This document shows positions 1 through 4,751 of a DNA stretch of 5,843 nucleotides, piece by piece. Location of the stretch: the NCBI GenBank assembly GCA_946539625.1, contig CAMNHT010000094.1, forward strand, positions 1 through 5,843, read 5' to 3'. The notes below the pieces were generated by a model, which had not been told where the DNA came from, did not search any database, and worked only from the letters and a program-made list of their open reading frames with translations. Position 1 is the stretch's first letter. Every line of letters starts with the position of its first letter. The translations under genes were made by a program, and so were the position numbers. This DNA is from an uncultured Clostridia bacterium (lineage in GTDB: Bacteria; Bacillota_A; Clostridia; Christensenellales; CAG-138).

Positions 1-1264
1 CGACCTCGTCGTGCGAGAACGCAAGGATGTAATTTTCGGAGAACGCGTACATCAGGCTGAACGTCAGCTTGTCGTGATGCCATTTTCTGTAGAGCGAATC
101 CATCTGCATATAGCGCAGCATATCGTTCATCCAGCCCATGTTCCACTTGTAGTCGAAGCCTAAGCTGTCGTCATGCTTGTTCGTCACGCGCGGGAACGCC
201 GTGCTCTCCTCCGCGATCAGGATCTTGTTGCCGGGAATTTCTTTGACCGCCGCCGCGATCTTATGGAACAGATTGATCGCGTCGAGGTTCTCCTTGCCGC
301 CGTATTGGTTCGGCAGCCATTCGCCGTCGTTTCTGCCGTAATCAAGATACAGCATGCAGCTCACCGCGTCGACGCGAAGCCCGTCGATGTGGAACTCTTT
401 GAGCCAGTAGCACGCATTGCTGACGAGGAAGCTCTGCACCTGCGTTCTGCCGTAGTCGAACAGGAGCGTGCCCCACTGCTTCATCTCCGAGCGCCGCCAG
501 TCGGGATGCTCATACGTCGGCGTGCCGTCAAAGTACGCCAGTCCGTAGCTGTCGCGCGTAAAGTGCGCGGGAACCCAGTCCATGATCACGCCGAGGCCCT
601 TTTTGTGCGCGCAGTCGACGAAGTACCGGAAATCGTCCGGCGTGCCGTAGCGCGTCGTCGGGGCGTAGTAGCCGGTGACCTGATAGCCCCAGCTCGGATT
701 GAACGGATACGCCATCAGCGGCATGCATTCGATGTGCGTATAACCCATATCGGCGCAGTAGTCGACGAGTTCGGTCGCAAGCTCGCGATAGCCGAGCCCC
801 TTGCGCCACGAGCCCAGATGCACCTCATAGATGTTCATCGGCTCGCTGTGCCGCTTTGAGCAGCGCGCAAGATACCCTTCGTCCGTCCACGGGAATTCGC
901 CTGCTTCATAAACCATCGACGCCGTTCCTGCGACCTCGCAGCGCTGCGCATACGGGTCCGCCTTCATCGAGACGTTGCCGTCCGGTCCCTGAACCGCGTA
1001 CTTATAGAGCTGCCCCTCCTGCGCAATACCGATGAGGATCTCCCAGACGCCGGTCGAGCCGACCCGGTACATTTGGTCCGCGTTCGGATTCCAGCCGTTC
1101 CAGTCGCCCGCGACTGCAACGCTTCTCGCGTTCGGCGCCCACACGGAAAACCGCCATACCCGCTCGCCGTTGTGCTCAACCCTGTGACAGCCGAGCGAAC
1201 GGTATGCCGTCTTTGTCGTACCTTCGTTAAAGTAGTACAGTTCTTCATCTGTCAGATGTGACAT
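1..1264 (-). CDS. glgB: 1,4-alpha-glucan branching enzyme GlgB, N-terminal two thirds (partial)
   Basis: GlgB moves short alpha-1,4-glucan segments onto alpha-1,6 positions during glycogen synthesis in the cytoplasm. Translating the minus strand from ATG at 1264-1262 gives 421 codons without a stop, running off the left edge. Residues about 15-110 form one CBM48-type beta-sandwich (WAPNA, GDWNGW), so this is the short N-terminus form, as in Bacillus. The GH13 barrel follows: WGYQVTGYYAPTTRYGTP (192-209), DWVPAHF (229-235), DGLRVDAV (294-301) with nucleophile Asp299, the branching-enzyme signature MLYLDYGRNDGEW (304-316), AEEST (351-355) with the acid/base Glu, and SHDEV (417-421) at the edge. 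These identify GlgB rather than another GH13 enzyme such as a trehalohydrolase. A Bacillus-type GlgB has about 630-670 residues, so roughly a third is missing. The start is fixed by GAGGTG five bases upstream. No other glg gene is visible; its downstream neighbours lie outside the window. Confidence 0.96.
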   Translation of the reverse strand, partial: MSHLTDEELYYFNEGTTKTAYRSLGCHRVEHNGERVWRFSVWAPNARSVAVAGDWNGWNPNADQMYRVGSTGVWEILIGIAQEGQLYKYAVQGPDGNVSMKADPYAQRCEVAGTASMVYEAGEFPWTDEGYLARCSKRHSEPMNIYEVHLGSWRKGLGYRELATELVDYCADMGYTHIECMPLMAYPFNPSWGYQVTGYYAPTTRYGTPDDFRYFVDCAHKKGLGVIMDWVPAHFTRDSYGLAYFDGTPTYEHPDWRRSEMKQWGTLLFDYGRTQVQSFLVSNACYWLKEFHIDGLRVDAVSCMLYLDYGRNDGEWLPNQYGGKENLDAINLFHKIAAAVKEIPGNKILIAEESTAFPRVTNKHDDSLGFDYKWNMGWMNDMLRYMQMDSLYRKWHHDKLTFSLMYAFSENYILAFSHDEV

Positions 1265-1269
1265 GATTG

Positions 1270-1275
1270 CACCTC
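1270..1275 (-). promoter_or_regulatory. Ribosome binding site of glgB
   Basis: GAGGTG on the minus strand lies five bases before the ATG at 1264. It supports that start, and the CBM48 domain begins shortly after it. Confidence 0.8.
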
Positions 1276-1280
1276 ATCCC

Positions 1281-1305
1281 GGGCAGAGGATCCGATCCTG
1301 CGCCC
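1281..1305 (-). other. Imperfect hairpin in the predicted glgB leader
   Basis: GGGC (1281-1284) pairs with GCCC (1302-1305), and AGGA (1287-1290) pairs with TCCT (1296-1299) across a five-base loop; a short internal mismatch separates the two stems. It lies inside the roughly 50-base leader predicted for glgB, just upstream of the ribosome binding site, so it could affect translation. On the plus strand it is followed within a few bases by a run of five T (1309-1313), so it might instead act as a weak plus-strand terminator. Both readings are inference from pairing only. Confidence 0.3.
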
Positions 1306-1321
1306 CTGTTTTTACACAGTT

Positions 1322-1350
1322 ATAATATCATATATTTCAGTGGTTGGAAA
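1322..1350 (-). promoter_or_regulatory. Sigma-A-like promoter for glgB
   Basis: On the minus strand TTTCCA (1350-1345) and TATTAT (1327-1322) are separated by exactly 17 bases in an AT-rich stretch, which contrasts with the GC-rich genes on both sides. The start point would fall near 1315, giving a leader of about 50 bases. Each box differs from the consensus at one or two positions. Confidence 0.5.
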
Positions 1351-1402
1351 GTGTTTCCTCGAATGAATTTATTGCAAAACCGTGAAATTTTTAACAGAAT
1401 CG

Positions 1403-1432
1403 TTCCCTTTTCCTTTTGGAATGTGGTATACT
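1403..1432 (+). promoter_or_regulatory. Extended -10 promoter for the G5/M23 gene
   Basis: TATACT at 1427-1432 is preceded by TG one base upstream (TGGTATACT, 1424-1432), an extended -10 element. The best -35 candidate, TTCCCT (1403-1408, 18-base spacing), is poor, as is common for extended -10 promoters. Transcription would begin near 1439, about 20 bases before the GTG start. No forespore-type -35 box lies at the matching distance, so a housekeeping sigma factor is the simpler reading. Confidence 0.55.
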
Positions 1433-1444
1433 GCACCAAAACAG

Positions 1445-1451
1445 AAAGGAG
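1445..1451 (+). promoter_or_regulatory. Ribosome binding site selecting a GTG start
   Basis: AAAGGAG ends seven bases before GTG at 1459. This strong site decides the start: the reading frame is open back to an ATG at 1267, but that stretch lies upstream of the promoter and codes for no recognisable domain. Confidence 0.8.
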
Positions 1452-1458
1452 TGGAACC

Positions 1459-2628
1459 GTGAAGGAATCGACAAAGCATTGGATCATGATCGGGAGCTTT
1501 GCGCTCGCTCTGGCGCTGCTTGCCGTTCTCATTCCGCTCGTTTTTACAAACCCCCGCCCGAAAGCGGCGGTTCTTACGCCGGTCACCGTCATCACACCGG
1601 AGCCGGAAACCGGCGAGGACGCGATCGCGATCTTTACGCCGTCGCCTTCGCCCGTGCCCGTGATCACCACACCGAAGCCGGTCTACCCCGAAAAAGCGGT
1701 CAACATCCTTGTCGACGGCACGCCGCTGTTCGCAGTCGCAAGCCGCGAGGTCGCCGAGCAGCTCGTCCGCATCTTTCTGGATGAATGCGCCGCGGAAAAT
1801 CTCAGCGCAAACGCGATCCTTCTTTCCGCGTCGATCGACGCGACTCTTTCGACCGTTCCCGCGGACGGTTCCGTGGAATACCTGGAATACGACGTTGCTT
1901 TGAATCTTTTGCGCAGGGATCGAAGCCTGATTCCCGTGCGCCGCACCGCGGAGCGCGTTGAAGTGCGCACCGAAACGTTTGAACCGCAGACCGAACGCAC
2001 GCCGCTGCTGCCCAACGGCACGCGCATGTTCCGAAAGCTCGGTACGCCTTCCCGCACACTCGTCTATACCGAAACGCTGTATCAGAACGGGCTGCCCGTT
2101 TCCGAAGCCGAAACGCTCAGCGCGCCGGTGCAGGCCGGAAGCGCACAAGCGGAGCTGGTCGGCACGTACCGTCTTCGCGCAGGCTTTGTTTCCGATCCGG
2201 AAGCGCCGGAGCGGTTCGAAGGCAGCATGGGACCGTTGCCCGCTGCGCTTTCATTTGTCGCGCCGGTCCGGGAAGGAAAGCTTTCGGGATATTTCGGATT
2301 GCAGACCGGTGAAATGCGCTACGGCGTCGACTATACCGCCGCGCCGGACACGCGCGTCGTCGCGCCGGAATCCGGTACGGTCGTGTTTATGGGTGAACGC
2401 GCAGGGCTCGGATTTGTGATCGACATCCGCCACGACGAGGGCTTTCTCTCGCGCATTTCCTTTCCCGCCGGCGCCGCCGCAAACGGACTGATGCTCGAAA
2501 AGCACGTGAACAAGGGCGAAACGATCGCCGTGCTTTCGACGGTCGAAGGGGCGAAGGAGTCCGTTCTGCACTATGAGCTTCTGATCGACGGCATCCCTTA
2601 TAATCCGCTGTACTATCTGCCCGTCTGA
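1459..2628 (+). CDS. Membrane-anchored G5 / degenerate M23 (LytM) domain protein
   Basis: A 389-residue protein starting at GTG, predicted to sit in the membrane with its bulk outside the cytoplasm. Residues about 8-29 form one transmembrane anchor with little before it. A Pro/Thr-rich linker (31-78) follows. Residues 80-165 form an alpha/beta segment beginning VNILVDGTPLFAVASREVAEQ, a type common ahead of M23 domains in Clostridia. Residues about 168-238 resemble a G5 domain (TERTPLLPNGTRMFRKLG, then YQNGLPVSEAET). The C-terminus, about 265-389, is M23-like. M23 peptidases cut peptidoglycan cross-bridges using zinc held by HxxxD and HxH. Here the first motif reads RYGVD (287-291), with Arg for the zinc His. 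The second reads VLHYE (369-373), with Val for the catalytic His; only Asp291 and His371 remain. It is therefore probably a non-catalytic binding or scaffold domain, as known for some SpoIIQ and EnvC-type proteins. The exact role is unknown. It appears to be transcribed alone, convergent with the transporter gene. Confidence 0.88.
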   Translation: MKESTKHWIMIGSFALALALLAVLIPLVFTNPRPKAAVLTPVTVITPEPETGEDAIAIFTPSPSPVPVITTPKPVYPEKAVNILVDGTPLFAVASREVAEQLVRIFLDECAAENLSANAILLSASIDATLSTVPADGSVEYLEYDVALNLLRRDRSLIPVRRTAERVEVRTETFEPQTERTPLLPNGTRMFRKLGTPSRTLVYTETLYQNGLPVSEAETLSAPVQAGSAQAELVGTYRLRAGFVSDPEAPERFEGSMGPLPAALSFVAPVREGKLSGYFGLQTGEMRYGVDYTAAPDTRVVAPESGTVVFMGERAGLGFVIDIRHDEGFLSRISFPAGAAANGLMLEKHVNKGETIAVLSTVEGAKESVLHYELLIDGIPYNPLYYLPV

Positions 2629-2638
2629 AAACGAATGT

Positions 2639-2680
2639 AAAAAAGGGTGTTCAGAAACGGCAATTCTTAACACCTTCTTA
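2639..2680. terminator. Bidirectional intrinsic terminator between convergent genes
   Basis: GGTGTT (2646-2651) pairs with AACACC (2669-2674). After one mismatch, AGAA (2653-2656) pairs with TTCT (2664-2667) around a seven-base loop. Six A at 2639-2644 become a U run for minus-strand transcripts, making a good terminator for the transporter gene. The plus side has only a mixed U-rich tail (TTCTTATT), so termination of the G5/M23 gene is probably weaker. Confidence 0.75.
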
Positions 2681-2685
2681 TTATG

Positions 2686-3846
2686 TTACGCGTCTTGTTC
2701 TCTTTTCCGCACGCCCAGCCAAACAATGAAGACGCCTGCGGCGACGAAGCATTCCGAAAGGGCCAGCGTCATGCCGACGCCGAGATGCTCGATCGAAAGA
2801 CCGCCGAGCAGCATGCTGAAAACGCCCGCCGCAAGCCCCGCCTCCGTAAGAAGCATTTGCCCCTTGACGCGATCGCTCTCCTGTACGCAGTCATTTGCGT
2901 AGTACGACGACGCCGGCACGAAGATCGCATAGCACAGCATCTGCAGCGCGGATGAAACATACACTGCCCATGTCCCGATCGAAAAAAGCGCGGCTATAAG
3001 CAGCAGCCCGGTTTTGAGCAGGTACACCGACGCGCTCGCAATGAGCAGTACGCGGTCCGGGATCCGTTTGCGAATATGCGAATACGCCGACATCGCCGGG
3101 AACTCGACCAGCGCCGCGATCGCGATCATCACGCTCATATCGCCGCCCGTGACGTTTGTGATGCTCGCAAGGTAGCTGTTGATCACCATATGCGGCACGA
3201 TCAGGATCAGATTCCCGACGCAGAACAGCACAAAGCGCGGATACCGCCGAAACACGTCGGAGAGACGTCCGCCCGTTTCCCGCACCGAAACACCTTCCCG
3301 ATGCGGCGCAAAGAACAGCGCCGTAAAGAACAGTCCGATCTGCGCGGCGGCAAAGACCCAAAGCGTTGCATCGATGCTGCGCGCCGCAAGCGCGCCGAAC
3401 ACGAGCGATGCAAGCGCGTAGATAACACTCGCGACCCCGCGCGCAAAGGAATAATCGAGATCGAGTCCGCGATTGATATACGAAAAACCGACGGCGTTGA
3501 TCAGCGGCTGCACCGTGAGCGTCACGCCCGACAGCGCGCCGAGCAAAGCCGCAAAGACGACCGGCGCATTCCCGCCGATCCGTGCCGAAACGGCAAGCGC
3601 GCACGAAAGCAGCGCAACGGCGGTGATCCCGCGCCGCAGCGTCACACGTCTTCCGCGGTCCGCGGCGGCGGCAAGCAGCGGCTGAACGACCATTGCAAAG
3701 AGATACGAAGCCGCCAGGATCACCCCGATCATGCCGGTCGAAAAGCCGTGATGAAGAAGCAGCCGCTCCGTATACGAATACACAAGACACGCGCCGAGAA
3801 AATAAAAACCCTGCAAAAGGGAAAAACAAAAGGTTCTGCGCTTCAT
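2686..3846 (-). CDS. Major facilitator superfamily transporter, LacY/nucleoside-symporter-like (MFS_1_like)
   Basis: A 386-residue integral membrane protein with about 12 hydrophobic helices and no extra domains, the normal size for this superfamily. The loop between helices 2 and 3 carries the MFS signature as ADRGRRVTLRRG (62-73). Gln56-Pro57 in helix 2 (VVQPLL) and DYSFARGVAS (131-140) near helix 5 resemble the LacY-like group, where fG.iR..GS is usual. PASSYYANDCVQESDRVKGQ (311-330) followed by the glycine-rich LLGGLSIEHLG (346-356) is typical of the C-terminal half. Proton-coupled uptake or export of a sugar, nucleoside or similar small molecule is likely, but the substrate cannot be told from sequence. 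ATG at 3846 is supported by AGGA seven bases upstream (3854-3857). The gene is monocistronic in this window, divergent from the spoIIQ-like gene and convergent with the G5/M23 gene; neither neighbour hints at a substrate. Confidence 0.9.
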   Translation of the reverse strand: MKRRTFCFSLLQGFYFLGACLVYSYTERLLLHHGFSTGMIGVILAASYLFAMVVQPLLAAAADRGRRVTLRRGITAVALLSCALAVSARIGGNAPVVFAALLGALSGVTLTVQPLINAVGFSYINRGLDLDYSFARGVASVIYALASLVFGALAARSIDATLWVFAAAQIGLFFTALFFAPHREGVSVRETGGRLSDVFRRYPRFVLFCVGNLILIVPHMVINSYLASITNVTGGDMSVMIAIAALVEFPAMSAYSHIRKRIPDRVLLIASASVYLLKTGLLLIAALFSIGTWAVYVSSALQMLCYAIFVPASSYYANDCVQESDRVKGQMLLTEAGLAAGVFSMLLGGLSIEHLGVGMTLALSECFVAAGVFIVWLGVRKREQDA

Positions 3847-3852
3847 ACGGCA

Positions 3853-3881
3853 ATCCTATCATATCCGAAAAATTTTGGCAA
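3853..3881 (-). promoter_or_regulatory. Possible promoter for the transporter gene
   Basis: On the minus strand TTGCCA (3881-3876) and TAGGAT (3858-3853) are spaced by 17 bases, but this -10 overlaps the ribosome binding site and would give an almost leaderless message. TATGAT (3863-3858) is a better -10 with no good -35. Transcription surely starts in this AT-rich gap, but the exact boxes are uncertain. Confidence 0.3.
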
Positions 3882-3890
3882 TTGCTTCGG
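3865..3890. repeat. Nested inverted repeat in the divergent promoter gap (operator-like)
   Basis: CCGAA (3865-3869) is mirrored by TTCGG (3886-3890), and the palindromic word AATT occurs inside each arm (3871-3874 and 3880-3883) around a five-base centre. The arms are offset by one base. The dyad lies over the possible transporter promoter and touches the -35 box of the rightward promoter, a position where a repressor could govern both genes. There is no U run, so it is not a terminator. Confidence 0.4.
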
Positions 3891-3919
3891 TATACATTTT
3901 TTCACACGCGTCCATACTA
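3890..3919 (+). promoter_or_regulatory. Forespore sigma-F/sigma-G-like promoter of the spoIIQ-like gene
   Basis: GTATA (3890-3894), 15 bases, then GTCCATACTA (3910-3919). The sigma-F consensus is GYATA-N15-GGNNANAHTR; here the -35 and spacing are exact and the -10 differs at one position (T for the second G). The inner CATACTA also fits the sigma-G -10, CATNNTA. Transcription would start near 3925, right at the ribosome binding site, so the leader would be very short, about 12 bases. No good sigma-A promoter fits this gap on the plus strand. Confidence 0.6.
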
Positions 3920-3924
3920 CAGCC

Positions 3925-3931
3925 GAGGTGA
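3925..3931 (+). promoter_or_regulatory. Ribosome binding site of the spoIIQ-like gene
   Basis: GAGGTGA ends five bases before ATG at 3937. It selects this start over in-frame ATGs at 3949, 3958 and 3970, and over the long upstream open frame that merely runs antisense to the transporter gene. Confidence 0.8.
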
Positions 3932-3936
3932 TAAAA

Positions 3937-4695
3937 ATGGAAGAACCGATGAATGAAATGAATGACCGTATGGAACGCTTCCGTCTGTTTCTCAGAAACA
4001 ACGGATTCTACATCGCTCTGGTCGTCTGTCTCATCGTGATCGGCGGCGCGATCCTGCTGCTCGCTTTGGACAAGCCGGAGGAGGAAGAGGCGGAGGCGCC
4101 GACGACCGACGCGCCGATCGTAATTGTCGGACAGTCGGAGGATGAACGACTGAACGAGGTCGTCCACGCGCCGACCATGCTGCCCTTTGCGCCTGCCAAA
4201 ACGCCGCTTCCGACCGTGATTCCGACGGCGGTCCCGCTGCCCTCCGCGACGGCCGAACCGACCAAAAAACCCGCAAGCGCGCCGAGTAAAGTCGCACCGC
4301 CCGTCGAGGGCGAAATCATATTCGGCTACGCGGTCGACAAGCTCCTGTATTCGGTGACGCTCGACCAGTGGACGACGCATGCCGCCGTGGACATCAAAGC
4401 CGACGCCGGCACGTCTGTCAAGTGCGTGTTTGCGGGCACGGTGGAGCGCGTGAATAAGGACGACGCTTTAGGCTGCTCGGTCACGGTCAGCCACGCAAAC
4501 GGCCGCTCCACGCTCTATGCGAATTTAGGCGAAGACGTGCGCGTCAAGGTCGGCGACCGGGTGAACGCGGGCGATGTGCTCGGCACGGTCGGCACGAGCG
4601 CGATTTCCGAATGCGCGCTGCCCCCGCATCTGCACTTTGCGATCACGGTCGACGGTGTATCAAAGGACCCGGCAAAGTATGTGAGATTGGGATAA
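3937..4695 (+). CDS. spoIIQ: Membrane-anchored M23 (LytM) protein, probable stage II sporulation protein SpoIIQ
   Basis: A 252-residue protein. After a short charged N-terminus, residues about 24-44 form one transmembrane helix; then come an acidic segment, a Pro/Ala/Thr-rich linker (about 78-122), and an M23 domain (about 128-248). The zinc motifs are intact: HAAVD (148-152) and HLHF (231-234), so zinc binding and possibly activity are retained. The fold landmarks VKCVFAGTVERV, VTVSHANGRSTLYANL and VRVKVGDRVNAGDVLGTVGTS are present in order. SpoIIQ sits in the forespore membrane and binds SpoIIIAH of the mother cell across the intermembrane space, forming the channel needed after engulfment. 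The single anchor, size, domain order and the sigma-F/G-like promoter (3890-3919) fit SpoIIQ. Members differ in whether the zinc site survives: B. subtilis SpoIIQ has lost a ligand, whereas the C. difficile protein binds zinc. The main alternative is a general cell-wall M23 endopeptidase. No other sporulation gene is visible nearby. Confidence 0.72.
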   Translation: MEEPMNEMNDRMERFRLFLRNNGFYIALVVCLIVIGGAILLLALDKPEEEEAEAPTTDAPIVIVGQSEDERLNEVVHAPTMLPFAPAKTPLPTVIPTAVPLPSATAEPTKKPASAPSKVAPPVEGEIIFGYAVDKLLYSVTLDQWTTHAAVDIKADAGTSVKCVFAGTVERVNKDDALGCSVTVSHANGRSTLYANLGEDVRVKVGDRVNAGDVLGTVGTSAISECALPPHLHFAITVDGVSKDPAKYVRLG

Positions 4696-4700
4696 ATCCC

Positions 4701-4739
4701 AAAAAACAGCAGCGGCGGACCGAACGGCCCGCCGCTTTT
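4701..4739. terminator. Bidirectional intrinsic terminator between spoIIQ-like gene and lgt
   Basis: A perfect eight-base stem, AGCGGCGG (4711-4718) with CCGCCGCT (4729-4736), encloses a ten-base loop. It is followed on the plus strand by TTTT (4736-4739) and preceded by six A (4701-4706), which form a U run for transcripts coming from lgt. It therefore serves both convergent genes and is the stronger of the two terminators here. Confidence 0.85.
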
Positions 4740-4751
4740 CATGATTCCGTT

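Noticed and set aside
173..859. 228-residue plus-strand open frame
   Set aside because: It lies fully antisense to glgB, whose translation matches a conserved enzyme family motif by motif. The plus-strand product is rich in Arg, Val and Ala with no recognisable domain, as expected for a GC-rich shadow frame.
1421..1433. Forespore-type -10 (TGGTATACTG) before the G5/M23 gene
   Set aside because: The -10 word is close, but the bases 15 upstream (TCCCT) do not resemble a sigma-F or sigma-G -35, while the TG-extended TATACT fits sigma-A well.
1267..1458. N-terminal extension of the G5/M23 protein to ATG 1267
   Set aside because: It would place the start upstream of the extended -10 promoter, has no ribosome binding site, and puts 64 low-quality residues before the membrane anchor. 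GTG at 1459 has a strong site at the right distance.
1369..2148. 259-residue minus-strand frame opposite the G5/M23 gene
   Set aside because: Arg/Asp-rich shadow composition, no family motifs, and it crosses the divergent promoter gap.
2629..2685. Small gene or ncRNA in the gap after the G5/M23 gene
   Set aside because: The gap is only 57 bases and is almost filled by the terminator hairpin.
3076..3936. Long in-frame extension of the spoIIQ-like gene (539-residue frame)
   Set aside because: The extension is antisense to the MFS transporter, is extremely rich in Arg, His and Asp, and bypasses a good promoter and ribosome binding site at 3890-3931.
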